This document shows, in pieces, positions 23,916 through 32,933 of a stretch of 64,000 nt of DNA. Each line of letters opens with the position of its first letter. The first letter of the stretch is position 1. The stretch covers positions 1 to 64,000 of the forward strand of contig JAVBJU010000007.1 of NCBI GenBank assembly GCA_031546825.1. The letters are read 5' to 3'. This DNA comes from Hohaiivirga sp031546825. GTDB taxonomy: Bacteria; Pseudomonadota; Alphaproteobacteria; Rhizobiales; Beijerinckiaceae. The translations under genes were made by a program, and so were the position numbers. The notes beneath the pieces are model-generated. The model had not been told where the DNA came from. It did not search any database and saw nothing but the letters and a program-made list of their open reading frames with translations.

Positions 23916-25676
23916 TCACACCAGTTTCTTGCCATCGGCGGTGATGATGGAACCGATATCCGTCACCGCGTCACCAAGGATCATGTCGTTATGGGCCTTG
24001 CCCGAGGGGATCATCGGGAAGCAGTTTTCGGCGGGATCAACAACACAATCGAAGACCACAGGCTTGTCGCTGTCGATCATTTGCATGATGGCGGCATCAA
24101 GCTCCCCGGGCTTCTCGCAACGGATCCCGACAGCGCCATAGGCTTCCGCCAGTTTGACGAAATCCGGCAGTGATTCACTATAGGAATGGGAGTAGCGCCC
24201 GCCGTGCAACAGCTCCTGCCACTGGCGCACCATGCCCATATAGCCATTGTTGAGGATGAAGATTTTCACCGGCAGCATGAACTGCATGGCGGTGGACAGT
24301 TCCTGGATGTTCATCTGAATCGAGGCTTCGCCAGCGATATCGATGACCAGCGCATCGGGGTGCGCAAGCTGCGTGCCGATGGCCGCCGGGAAGCCGTAGC
24401 CCATGGTGCCGAGCCCGCCCGATGTCATCAGGCGTTTGGGCTCCTCGAATTTCAGGAACTGCGCCGCCCACATCTGGTGTTGGCCAACCTCGGTGGTGAA
24501 ATAAACGTCACGCGCCTTGGTCAGTTCCTGAAGGCGTTGCAGGGCGTATTGCGGCTTGATAACCGTCTCCGACGGGCGGTAGGCGAGGCAATCCCGCTTG
24601 CGCCAGTGCTCTATTTTCTCATTCCACGCTTTCAGCGCCGGGCGGTCCTGCGCCGGAGCCTTCTCGCGCCATTGCCTCAGCATTTCCTTCAAAACATGGG
24701 CGCAATCGCCCAGGATCGGGATATCGACCCGGACATTCTTGTTGATTGAGGACGGATCAACATCGATGTGAATTTTCTTTGAGCCGGGCGAGAAAGCATC
24801 AAGACGCCCAGTGATACGATCATCGAAACGCGCACCGATGGCCACCATCACATCGCAATCATGCATCACGTGGTTGGCTTCATAGGTGCCGTGCATCCCG
24901 AGCATTCCGAGAAACTGCGGATCGGATGCGGGGAAGGCCCCAAGCCCCATCAGCGTCGATGTCACCGGGAAGCCGGTGACCTTCGCCAGCTCACGCAACA
25001 GCTTTGTGGCTTCAGGGCCGGAATTGATGACACCGCCGCCGGTATAAAGCACCGGGCACTTGGCGCTGGCCATCAGTTCGACAGCGGCAGCAATGCGCCC
25101 GGCATCGCCTTCAAGCTTGGGGCGGTAGGTCTTGTGTCTGATGCCAGTGGGCGATTCATAGGTGCCGGTGGCAAACTGGATATCTTTCGGCAAATCCACC
25201 ACCACCGGGCCGGGGCGGCCATGGCCGGCGACGTAAAATGCTTCGTGCAGGGTGCGCGACAGATCCTCGATGCGCTTCACCAGATAGTTATGCTTGGTGC
25301 AGTGGCGGGTCACACCAACGGTATCACATTCCTGGAAGGCGTCGGAGCCGATGAGATGGGTGGGCACCTGGCCGGTGAGGCAGACAATTGGGATGGAGTC
25401 CATCATGGCGTCGGCAAGGCCGGTCACAGCATTGGTCGCGCCGGGGCCGGAGGTCACCAGCACGCACCCCGTCTTGCCGGTGGAGCGGGCATAGCCCTCC
25501 GCCGCATGAACCGCCGCCTGCTCATGGCGAACGAGAATGTGGCGGATCTCATTCTGGCGGAAAATTTCGTCGTAGATCGGCAAAACAGAGCCGCCGGGAT
25601 AACCGAAAACAATTTCGACACCCTGATCTTTCAGGGCTTTTATCACCATTTCGGCGCCGGTCATCATCTCACTCAT
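23916..25676 (-). CDS. ilvI: Acetolactate synthase large (catalytic) subunit
   Basis: A 586-residue thiamine-diphosphate enzyme condensing two pyruvates, or pyruvate and 2-oxobutyrate, to acetolactate or acetohydroxybutyrate. Visible parts: the N-terminal PYR domain with the catalytic Glu (VLVRHEQAAVHAAEGYARSTG is the known stretch, here split), the FAD-binding middle domain, and the C-terminal ThDP motif with GDSxxN-type IDIAGEASIQMNIQEL. ATG 25676 has CGGAGCGGA upstream and gives the usual length; the frame stays open to 25901 through the leader. It heads ilvI-gst-ilvH(-ilvC) and is preceded by an attenuator. Confidence 0.96.
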   Translation of the reverse strand: MSEMMTGAEMVIKALKDQGVEIVFGYPGGSVLPIYDEIFRQNEIRHILVRHEQAAVHAAEGYARSTGKTGCVLVTSGPGATNAVTGLADAMMDSIPIVCLTGQVPTHLIGSDAFQECDTVGVTRHCTKHNYLVKRIEDLSRTLHEAFYVAGHGRPGPVVVDLPKDIQFATGTYESPTGIRHKTYRPKLEGDAGRIAAAVELMASAKCPVLYTGGGVINSGPEATKLLRELAKVTGFPVTSTLMGLGAFPASDPQFLGMLGMHGTYEANHVMHDCDVMVAIGARFDDRITGRLDAFSPGSKKIHIDVDPSSINKNVRVDIPILGDCAHVLKEMLRQWREKAPAQDRPALKAWNEKIEHWRKRDCLAYRPSETVIKPQYALQRLQELTKARDVYFTTEVGQHQMWAAQFLKFEEPKRLMTSGGLGTMGYGFPAAIGTQLAHPDALVIDIAGEASIQMNIQELSTAMQFMLPVKIFILNNGYMGMVRQWQELLHGGRYSHSYSESLPDFVKLAEAYGAVGIRCEKPGELDAAIMQMIDSDKPVVFDCVVDPAENCFPMIPSGKAHNDMILGDAVTDIGSIITADGKKLV

Positions 25677-25738
25677 TTGTCCGCTCCGTTCTTTATTCCC
25701 GTCCCTGCCCGCCACATCCTTTTTTTGGATTTCAGGCA

Positions 25739-25762
25739 ATAAAAAAGGCCCCAAAAGGGACC
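25739..25762 (-). terminator. Attenuator terminator ahead of ilvI
   Basis: On the minus strand GGTCCC (25762-25757) pairs with GGGGCC (25752-25747) around TTTT, with one G-U pair, and is followed by six T (25746-25741). It lies about 63 bases before the ilvI start and 27 bases after the leader-peptide stop. Confidence 0.75.
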
Positions 25763-25789
25763 TGCACGCCATCGCCAGAGTGTCGGGGG

Positions 25790-25840
25790 CTATCCCCGCT
25801 CCGTCGATGGCGTCAATACTACGATAATAAGTGTGCGCAC
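25790..25840 (-). CDS. ilv leader peptide (branched-chain attenuation)
   Basis: A 16-codon frame read as MRTLIIVVLTPSTERG, starting at GTG 25840 and ending at TAG. Six consecutive codons specify Leu-Ile-Ile-Val-Val-Leu, the three end products of the downstream pathway. An AGG lies about ten bases ahead of the GTG. Bases 25805-25811, inside the leader, can pair exactly with 25768-25774, and an alternative GCCCC-GGGGC pairing would break the terminator at 25739-25762. This is the layout of classical ilv/leu attenuators. Too short for standard gene finding. Confidence 0.75.
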   Translation of the reverse strand: MRTLIIVVLTPSTERG

Positions 25841-25938
25841 GATTGCGTACCTGTGGTTGAAAATTTCGCCAGACGTTACCGTCGCGCAACAAGATGGTCA
25901 AGTGGGAAAATGAAACCGGTGTTGTTCATTGGTAGCAT

Positions 25939-26868
25939 TCAAGCTGGCCTGCCCAATACCGCCTCCACCGCATCCGCGGGCTTCACCCAATCCCAACCCT
26001 CCAACTGGTGGCGGAACCAGGTGAACTGGCGCTTGGCATAGCGGCGGGTATCCGCCTGCCCGCGCGTGATGGCATCTTCAAGCGAGACGCGGCCTTCGAG
26101 GTAATCAATCAGGCCGGGCACGCCATGCGCGCGCATCACCGGCAATAGCGGATCAAGGCGGCGGGCGTGCAGGGCACGGACTTCATCGAGCGCACCTTCC
26201 GCCATCATCTTTTCAAAACGGGCGTTGATGCGGCTGCGCAACAAATCACGGTCGGCATCAAGGAAGAGCTTTTTCAGGCGCTTCCCCACCAGCGGGCCGG
26301 GCGTGCGGTTGTCGTGGAAGGAGGCGAGCGACTTGCCGGTGGCTTCCACTACTTCGAGCGCACGCTGCACACGCGGCGAATCTGCCGGGTTGAGGCGCGC
26401 GGCCCCCGCCGCGTCACGGACAGCGAGATGGGCGTGCAGTGCCTCGGCCGAAAGCGTTTCGGCCAGCGCCCGCACCGCGGCGCGCACCTCTTCCGGCACC
26501 GGCGGAATATCGGACAAACCTTCGACGAGCGCCTTGAAATAGAGCCCGGTGCCACCCGCAATCACCGGCAGCTTACCCGCCTGCCAGGCATCGGCAATCG
26601 CCGCGGTGGCATCTTTGAGGTAATAACCCACCGAGTAATTCACCGCACCATCCACATGGCCGAACAGGTGATGGGGAATACCCCCCTCCTCTTCCGGGGT
26701 CGGGCGCGCAGTGAGCACATGAAGATCGCGGTAGACCTGCATCGAATCGGCGTTTATGACCACACCGTTCAACGCACGCGCCAGCACCACCGCAGCAGCG
26801 GACTTGCCCGAGGCGGTCGGCCCTGCGATGACAATGGCATCAAATTTTTCTAATGTTGCGCGGCTCAT
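25939..26868 (-). CDS. miaA: tRNA dimethylallyltransferase
   Basis: A 309-residue enzyme that adds an isopentenyl group from DMAPP to A37 of tRNAs reading UNN codons. It has the P-loop AIVIAGPTASGKSAAAV, the substrate segment VINADSMQVYRDLHVLTARP and the C-terminal QFTWFRHQL. Its start codon is 26 bases from that of the divergent serB, so the two promoters must overlap the opposing gene or lie within this tiny gap. Confidence 0.95.
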   Translation of the reverse strand: MSRATLEKFDAIVIAGPTASGKSAAAVVLARALNGVVINADSMQVYRDLHVLTARPTPEEEGGIPHHLFGHVDGAVNYSVGYYLKDATAAIADAWQAGKLPVIAGGTGLYFKALVEGLSDIPPVPEEVRAAVRALAETLSAEALHAHLAVRDAAGAARLNPADSPRVQRALEVVEATGKSLASFHDNRTPGPLVGKRLKKLFLDADRDLLRSRINARFEKMMAEGALDEVRALHARRLDPLLPVMRAHGVPGLIDYLEGRVSLEDAITRGQADTRRYAKRQFTWFRHQLEGWDWVKPADAVEAVLGRPA

Positions 26869-26894
26869 TCACTTCCAACCGACAGGCTATCAAG

Positions 26895-27779
26895 ATGTTC
26901 GTCGCCACCCTGATATCAGAAAGCAACGCCAAGGTCATGGATGATGCACTGCTGCGTGCCGTGCAAAATGTGGTTGGCGCAACGCAGGAGCCAATGAGGC
27001 TTTCGGGCCATGCCGCCGACATCTTCTTCGCACCCACAATGACTGCACAGGAAACGCAAGACGCCATTCGGGCCGCACTTCTTGACGCGCCCATTGATAT
27101 CATCGTCCAGCCTGTCGCGACCCGACGGAAAGAGCTGTTTCTCGCCGACATGGATTCCACCATGATCGGCCAGGAATGCATTGATGAGCTGGCAGCTTAT
27201 GTCGGGCTAAAGGACAAGGTTTCCGGTATCACCGAGCGCGCCATGCGCGGCGAGATCGCCTTTGAACTGGCGTTGCGCGAGCGCGTTGCCCTGCTGAAGG
27301 GGCTGCCGGTTTCGGTGGTTGATGAGATTATTGCCAAGCGCCTGACCCTGATGCCCGGCGGCACGGAACTTGTGAGAACCATGCGGGCCAATGGTGCCTA
27401 TACCTGCCTTGTCTCCGGCGGCTTCACACTGTTCACGAGCCGGATCGGCGAGAAAATCGGCTTCGACGAGCACCGCTCCAACACGCTTGTGGTTGAAGAT
27501 GGCAAGCTCGCGGGCCTCGTGACCGAGCCGATCCTCGGCAAGGAAGCCAAGCTCGCCACGCTGATTGAGCTGCGCCAGAAACTCGGCCTCGCGCACGACG
27601 CTGTCATGGCGGTTGGTGACGGCGCAAACGACCTTGCGATGCTCAACGAAGCGGGCCTTGGCGTAGCGTTTCGCGCGAAGCCTGCGGTGGCGGCAGCGGC
27701 GCACGCAAGGGTGGAGCACAGCGATTTGAGCGCATTGCTTTATGCGCAGGGGTACAAGGCAGAAGAGTTTGTGGGGTAA
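26895..27779 (+). CDS. serB: Phosphoserine phosphatase
   Basis: A 294-residue HAD-superfamily enzyme for the last step of serine synthesis. The phosphatase domain begins with the nucleophile motif LADMDSTMIGQECIDELA (DxDST), followed by TCLVSGGFTLFTSRI (motif II) and MAVGDGANDLAMLNEAGLG (motif III/IV). The first 85 residues form a degenerate ACT-like regulatory domain, as in other alphaproteobacterial SerB. ATG 26895 is preferred to 26853 because it follows AGG and matches the family N-terminus MFVATLIS. Confidence 0.94.
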   Translation: MFVATLISESNAKVMDDALLRAVQNVVGATQEPMRLSGHAADIFFAPTMTAQETQDAIRAALLDAPIDIIVQPVATRRKELFLADMDSTMIGQECIDELAAYVGLKDKVSGITERAMRGEIAFELALRERVALLKGLPVSVVDEIIAKRLTLMPGGTELVRTMRANGAYTCLVSGGFTLFTSRIGEKIGFDEHRSNTLVVEDGKLAGLVTEPILGKEAKLATLIELRQKLGLAHDAVMAVGDGANDLAMLNEAGLGVAFRAKPAVAAAAHARVEHSDLSALLYAQGYKAEEFVG

Positions 27780-27826
27780 AGGCCGATAGGCAATGCGAAT
27801 GACACAGGTGCCTTCGTAATTTTGCC

Positions 27827-28660
27827 CTACTCAAATACTCTCTCAAGCCCGCCCACACCAGCCATTTTGGTGGTTCGCAGAGAACTGTAGATGACAGAGT
27901 GAGTGACGTGGATGAGCATCAATATGAGTGACCGAAATAGCACGGATATTCCAATCTGGATCACGGGGTAAGTTGTTAATGAAGTTGCGCTTGGCGTCAG
28001 CCCGTATCGTGCAACGGCCTGATGCACGAAGGGATATCCCAATTGCATGCCAGCAACTACGATACCAAGCAGAAACATCAGCGCCACAATCCTCCATCTG
28101 TAACCTCTGGTCAGTTCCACGCTTCGCTCCAGGCTCGCCATGACGCCGAGACGTTCCGTCACGCAAGCAGCCGGGCTCACCAACAAAAAACAAGTAATTA
28201 AGAAAATTGGGAGGTAAAACAACAAGGATGAGAGGGCTACCAAGGTGGCGTAAAGGATTGCTACCCCAAAAACACAAAAGAAATTCCTGTAAAGTGCGTT
28301 AAACACTGTCAGGAGCGTCACTCGCTCGCCGCTCGCAATCTGAAAAGCAGCAAACCCACATGCTCCATAGAATATGGCACTGACCGCGCCGTTGGCACAA
28401 GTTTGGATAAGGCTGGCCACGCTAATACTCGCAAGAGGTCCCGGAAGTCCTAAGCTGCTTTGCGGGAGCCACCGGACGAGCGTTGGCGCCAAAAGCGATA
28501 TCATCACCGTACTCAAAATAACGGAAATCAGACATAGGCCGAAAAAAAGGCCAAACCTCCGAAACATCAGAGAGAAGGAACGGCTTAGAACGCCACCCAC
28601 CGTGAAGAGAGGCGCTGGTTGCCCCGCAGTGATCGTTGCCGTTTCCGCACGTCCGTCCAT
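27827..28660 (-). CDS. Multi-pass membrane protein of unknown function
   Basis: A 277-residue inner-membrane protein with about six hydrophobic segments after a soluble N-terminus of 35 residues. The pattern (FTVGGVLSRSFSLMFRRFGLFFGL, then ERLGVMASLERSVELTRGYRWRIVAL) resembles DUF975-type or glycerophosphoryl-diester-phosphodiesterase membrane-domain proteins. It lies between serB and degP, in a block that is usually conserved, and has no paralogue here. ATG 28660 follows GGGGGA. No function can be assigned. Confidence 0.7.
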   Translation of the reverse strand: MDGRAETATITAGQPAPLFTVGGVLSRSFSLMFRRFGLFFGLCLISVILSTVMISLLAPTLVRWLPQSSLGLPGPLASISVASLIQTCANGAVSAIFYGACGFAAFQIASGERVTLLTVFNALYRNFFCVFGVAILYATLVALSSLLFYLPIFLITCFLLVSPAACVTERLGVMASLERSVELTRGYRWRIVALMFLLGIVVAGMQLGYPFVHQAVARYGLTPSATSLTTYPVIQIGISVLFRSLILMLIHVTHSVIYSSLRTTKMAGVGGLERVFE

Positions 28661-28723
28661 CTGATTCCCCCAAATGCTTCCGACTCTGTTTTCGCACATC
28701 ATGCGAAAATTCCCACCCGTTCA

Positions 28724-28757
28724 TAACAAACGGCCCCCGATCCTAAAACCGGGGGCC
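28724..28757 (-). terminator. Terminator after degP
   Basis: Perfect 8-bp stem CGGCCCCC (28730-28737) with GGGGGCCG (28750-28757), followed on the minus strand by TTTGTT. It lies 43 bases past the degP stop. Confidence 0.75.
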
Positions 28758-28799
28758 GCAAATTCATATCTCTTTTCGCGAGCATTACCCGCCCTATCC

Positions 28800-30287
28800 T
28801 CACTTCAGCGGCAGTGCCACGAAGCGGACATCGCCCTGACCGTTGGAGATCAGCAGGAGCACCGACTTCTTGCCGTCCTTCTTCACCGCTTCGATGCGCT
28901 TTGACACATCGGCGGGCGAGGTAACGGCTTCCTGACCAACCTCAACGATGATATCGCCGGGGCGGATCGGCTTTTCAGCAGCAGCCGAGTCGTCGTTGAT
29001 GCCGGTGATAAGCACGCCCTTCACATCGTCCTTGATGTTGAACTGGGCGCGGGTCTCGGGCGTGAGGCTCGACAGCTTCAGTCCGAGCGATTCCGCCGTC
29101 TGCGGCTTGCCAGGCTTGCCCTTGTCGGCACCAATGGTCTTCTCGCCATCTTCAAGTCGGCCAAGCGTGACCTTCTTGGTTACTTCCTTGCCCTTGCGCA
29201 TCACCACCACATCGACAGCTTTGCCGACCGGGGTCACGGCGACGAGACGCGGCAGGTCGCGGGTATCCTTCACATCCTTGCCGTCGAAGCGAATGATGAC
29301 ATCACCCACTTCAATACCAGCGGGCTTGGCCGGGCCACTATCTTCAACGCCAGCCACCAGCGCACCGCGCGCCTTGTCGAGACCCAGCGCCTCGGCGGTG
29401 GTGTCATCGACGTTCTGAATGCGAACGCCGAGCCAGCCGCGACGGGTTTCGCCGAACTGACGCAACTGGTCGATCACCGGGGTAGCCTGACTGGTGGGAA
29501 CGGCAAAGCCGATCCCGACCGAACCACCCGACGGCGAGAGAATGGCGGTGTTGATGCCAACCACTTCACCATCCGAGTTGAACAGCGGGCCGCCCGAATT
29601 GCCCTTGTTGATGGCGGCATCGGTCTGAATGTAATCATCATAGGAACCGGAGCCGATATCGCGGCCACGGGCCGAGACAATGCCCGCAGTCACCGAGCCG
29701 CCGAGGCCGAACGGATTACCAACCGCAATCACCCAATCGCCCACACGCAGCTTGTCGGAATCGCCGAGCTTGACCGCAGGAAGTGGCTTGTCGGACTTCA
29801 CCTTGAGCACGGCGAGATCAACCTTGGCATCCTTGCCGACGATCTCAGCCTTGAGGCGCGTGCCGTCATGCAGGATCACGGTGATATCGTTGGCGTCACC
29901 GATCACGTGATTATTGGTGATGACGATGCCCGTGGCGTCGACAATGAAGCCGGAACCCAATGAGGCAGAGCGGCGCGGACGCATACCCTCGCCCTGGCCC
30001 TGACCTTGACCACGGCGCTTGAAGAACTCCTCGAACAGATCATCGAACGGCGTACCGCGCGGGATATTCGGCGTGGCGCGCTGCTTGCTGGCGTCAACCG
30101 TGGTCGAGGCGGAGATATTGACCACCGCTGGCATCACCTTTTCGGCGAGATCAGCGAAGGATTCCGGCCCACTGCGCGCGAAAGCGGCGCTGGAACCTGC
30201 GAAAAAGACAATGGCCATCGCGACAGCGAGGTACTGCTTCATGAGCAGTGCCGCCGAGCGGGCCTTGGAGATCAGAAATCGGGACAT
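28800..30287 (-). CDS. degP: DegP/Do-type periplasmic serine protease
   Basis: A 495-residue envelope quality-control protease and chaperone. A signal segment near residues 15-38 is followed by the trypsin-like domain with the triad His (TNNHVIGDA), Asp (KVDLAVLKV) and Ser (GNSGGPLFN). Two PDZ domains lie at about residues 295-385 and 400-490. The linker before the protease domain has a short Gly/Gln repeat (GQGQGQGEG). AAGGA precedes ATG 30287. The order hflK-hflC-DUF2065-degP is conserved, and all act on membrane or envelope protein quality. Confidence 0.94.
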   Translation of the reverse strand: MSRFLISKARSAALLMKQYLAVAMAIVFFAGSSAAFARSGPESFADLAEKVMPAVVNISASTTVDASKQRATPNIPRGTPFDDLFEEFFKRRGQGQGQGEGMRPRRSASLGSGFIVDATGIVITNNHVIGDANDITVILHDGTRLKAEIVGKDAKVDLAVLKVKSDKPLPAVKLGDSDKLRVGDWVIAVGNPFGLGGSVTAGIVSARGRDIGSGSYDDYIQTDAAINKGNSGGPLFNSDGEVVGINTAILSPSGGSVGIGFAVPTSQATPVIDQLRQFGETRRGWLGVRIQNVDDTTAEALGLDKARGALVAGVEDSGPAKPAGIEVGDVIIRFDGKDVKDTRDLPRLVAVTPVGKAVDVVVMRKGKEVTKKVTLGRLEDGEKTIGADKGKPGKPQTAESLGLKLSSLTPETRAQFNIKDDVKGVLITGINDDSAAAEKPIRPGDIIVEVGQEAVTSPADVSKRIEAVKKDGKKSVLLLISNGQGDVRFVALPLK

Positions 30288-30441
30288 GCGCGATCCTTAC
30301 GTTTACAAGGCAGCCGCGGACAGCGCGGTCTACCCAAAATTGCGAGTTGACGATCACATAATTGCGCCGGTGGCATGATGGCAAGTTAAAGACTTGTAAT
30401 GGTTGGAGCAACTATGCTCCCGGCCTATGCTGACAAGGGTT

Positions 30442-30636
30442 TCACACAAACCATTTTCGTGCGGCATAGGCGATGGCTACGCCAACAACCGCCCCTATCA
30501 CCCCGGCCCGGCGCAAGGCATCCGCCGGGATTTCAGAGGTGGCTTTCATGGCACGCTGCATTCCGCCAGGGAACACCGCAAGCAAAAGGCCCTCGACCAC
30601 GAGAACGAGGCCGAGGGCTGTAATAAAGTCAGTCAC
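30442..30636 (-). CDS. DUF2065 small membrane protein
   Basis: A 64-residue protein with two membrane helices (FITALGLVLVVEGLLLAVF and AGVIGAVVGVAIAYAAR) joined by a short positively charged loop with GGMQRAMKATSEIP. This is the DUF2065/YjeT pattern. It lies 15 bases downstream of hflC and upstream of degP, its usual place, which suggests a role with the HflKC complex, but no activity is known. Confidence 0.88.
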   Translation of the reverse strand: MTDFITALGLVLVVEGLLLAVFPGGMQRAMKATSEIPADALRRAGVIGAVVGVAIAYAARKWFV

Positions 30637-30651
30637 GCCGCAAAACGCGCT

Positions 30652-31581
30652 TTACTGCGCTTGCGCCGGAGCGAGCGTTCTGGTCGGAGCGGAAGATTGC
30701 CCCTGCTTGTCGCCACCCAACGGATTACGGAAGTACTTGAAGAACTCCGAATCCGGGTTGAGTACCAGCTTGGTGTTCTTGTCGGTGAGCCCCGCCTGAT
30801 AGGCCTGCATGGAGCGCAAGAAGGCGAAGAACTCCGGATCAGACCCGAACGCTTCGGCCAGAATGCGGTTCTTTTCAGCATCGCCCTGACCGCGCAATTC
30901 CTGCGCCTTCTGGTTCGCCTCAGCCACAATCACGGTTGCATCGCGCTGGGCCTTAGCGCGGATGATGGACGCCTGCTGGTCGCCCTGCGCCCGGATTTCG
31001 GTCGCTTCACGGATACGGTCGGCATTCATGCGATCGTAAACCTTCTGGCTAATGCCAGCAGGCAAATCGACACGGGTGAGACGCATGTCGATAACAGAAA
31101 TGCCGAGAGTTTTCGTTTCTTCCTGAAGCTGCTGCTGGACCCGTTTCATCAGATTGGCACGATTGGTGCGAATGATGGCATCGCTAGAAGAACTGGCCAG
31201 CACGTTACGCATTGCCGAATTGGCAAAGTTGGTCAGGCGCTGGTTTGCGATGGACATGTTCGTTGCGCCCGTGAGGAATTGCAGCGGGTCCTCAATACGG
31301 AAGCGCAGGAAAGCATCAACTTCAAGATTTTGCTGATCGGTCGCAAGAATGCTTTGCAGCGGCAGATCAAGGCTGAGCACCCGCCTATCGAAGTAAGTGA
31401 CAGCTTCGATGAAAGGTACTTTGAAGTGCAAGCCCGGTTCCGCGATCACTGCTCGGACCTTCCCGAGCCGCAGAACGAGCGCATAGTCAATCTGACGTAC
31501 GACAAAAGCCGACGTGAAGACCAGGAAAACTGCAGCCAAAGCTGCAAACAGGCCGATGCCGCGAAGAGTTGTCTTATTCAT
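30652..31581 (-). CDS. hflC: Protease modulator HflC
   Basis: A 309-residue SPFH (band 7) protein anchored by one N-terminal helix (GIGLFAALAAVFLVFTSAFVV), with the rest in the periplasm. Typical segments are YFDRRVLSLDLPLQSILATD, ISVIDMRLTRVDLP, and the coiled-coil EIRAQGDQQASIIRAKAQRDA. With HflK it forms a large cage around FtsH and modulates proteolysis. ATG 31581 follows GGAG and is 10 bases from the hflK stop. Confidence 0.95.
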   Translation of the reverse strand: MNKTTLRGIGLFAALAAVFLVFTSAFVVRQIDYALVLRLGKVRAVIAEPGLHFKVPFIEAVTYFDRRVLSLDLPLQSILATDQQNLEVDAFLRFRIEDPLQFLTGATNMSIANQRLTNFANSAMRNVLASSSSDAIIRTNRANLMKRVQQQLQEETKTLGISVIDMRLTRVDLPAGISQKVYDRMNADRIREATEIRAQGDQQASIIRAKAQRDATVIVAEANQKAQELRGQGDAEKNRILAEAFGSDPEFFAFLRSMQAYQAGLTDKNTKLVLNPDSEFFKYFRNPLGGDKQGQSSAPTRTLAPAQAQ

Positions 31582-31591
31582 CTCAGGCTCC

Positions 31592-32722
31592 TCACTTCGC
31601 GCCGGTTTGCGCAAGCGGCAGGAACGGGATCACGCCCGTGCCCGACTGCTTCTGATCGATGATCGTCTTGTCAGAATCCTTGAAGATACGTTCCATCGTT
31701 TCCAGGTAAATACGTTTCCGGATGATATCCGGTGCCGTCTGGTAGGATTTGAGCACGTCGCGGAAATAAACAGCCTGGCCAGTTGCCTCTGCGAGCATCT
31801 GGGCTTTGTAACCTTCGGCGGTCTGGGTGATGCCAGCGGCTTCACCATAGGCCTTCGGCACGATCTGGCTGGCGTCGCGGTTCGCTTCCTGCTGGACACG
31901 ACTGGCATCCTGCTGGGCAGCACGCACATCACGGAAAGCCGCCTGCACTTGTTCGGGCGGCACTGCCGCCTTGAACTGCAAGGTCTTGATCAGAATACCG
32001 GCGTTATAACCGTCGAGCGTCTGCTGAACAATTTCTTGCGCCAACTGAACGATGCGGGTCTGATCGGAACCGATAATGGCTTGGAGATTGGAGCGACCCA
32101 CCACCTCACGCATGGCGCTTTCCGCCACTACCTTGATGGTGCCTTCCTTATCGGCGAGCGTGAACGCATAGTTCTTGATATTGGCCGGGTCCACCTGCCA
32201 GACAACGAAGAACGATACGTCAACGATATTCTCGTCACCGGTCAGCATCAGGCTTTCACGCAAAAGGTCACGCTGAGGGGCACGTCCTGCGGCGGAGAAC
32301 CCCACTTCAACGCTTTGCTGCGCCGTCACATCGTATTTCTGCACTTGCCCGATGGGGTATGGCAGGTTGTAGCTCAAGCCCTGACCGGTGGAGCCGGAGT
32401 AGCGACCGAAAATCAGGTTCACGCCCATCTGGTTGGGAGCGACGATATAAAAGCCGGTCAGAAGCCACAGCGCGATGGCACCAAGCACGACGAGGGCCGC
32501 GCCCTTACCACCGAACGAAGGAGCCGCACTGCCGCCATTGCCGCCACCGCCGCCAAAGATGTTCTTCAGCTTGTCCTGGCTCTGGCGCAACAGGTCTTCG
32601 AAATTCGGCGGTTCTTTACCGCCACCGCCGCCACCGGAACCCCACGGTGTTTTTCCACCACCGTCGTTCCCCGAGCCGCCCTTCTGGCCCCAGGGGCCGC
32701 CGTTGTGATTACTCCAAGGCAT
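31592..32722 (-). CDS. hflK: FtsH protease activity modulator HflK
   Basis: A 376-residue SPFH protein. The cytoplasmic N-terminus is rich in Gly/Pro (repeated GGGGG and PWG stretches) and ends at the helix AALVVLGAIALWLLTGFYIV. The band 7 domain includes LMLTGDENIVDVSFFVVWQV and the coiled coil AAQQDASRVQQEANRDASQI. It is the partner of HflC and the first gene of the hflK-hflC-DUF2065-degP run. ATG 32722 was chosen over 32770 because GAGGA lies just ahead. Confidence 0.94.
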   Translation of the reverse strand: MPWSNHNGGPWGQKGGSGNDGGGKTPWGSGGGGGGKEPPNFEDLLRQSQDKLKNIFGGGGGNGGSAAPSFGGKGAALVVLGAIALWLLTGFYIVAPNQMGVNLIFGRYSGSTGQGLSYNLPYPIGQVQKYDVTAQQSVEVGFSAAGRAPQRDLLRESLMLTGDENIVDVSFFVVWQVDPANIKNYAFTLADKEGTIKVVAESAMREVVGRSNLQAIIGSDQTRIVQLAQEIVQQTLDGYNAGILIKTLQFKAAVPPEQVQAAFRDVRAAQQDASRVQQEANRDASQIVPKAYGEAAGITQTAEGYKAQMLAEATGQAVYFRDVLKSYQTAPDIIRKRIYLETMERIFKDSDKTIIDQKQSGTGVIPFLPLAQTGAK

Positions 32723-32933
32723 GTATCGCCATTCCTCATCCGGTTGGGTGCGTCCGCTGAACGGACACACGAAACAACGAACCGCAAGACCACTAAACGG
32801 CCTGCTTTCCGAAACTACCCCGTCATTTCCAGCACCTGAGAACGTGATCCGCTCTGCTGATGTTCTCGGTGCCCGGACAGGTTATGTCAAGGCTTGACGG
32901 TTTCAGTCAACGTGGTGGTGCGCGGAGCAAAAT

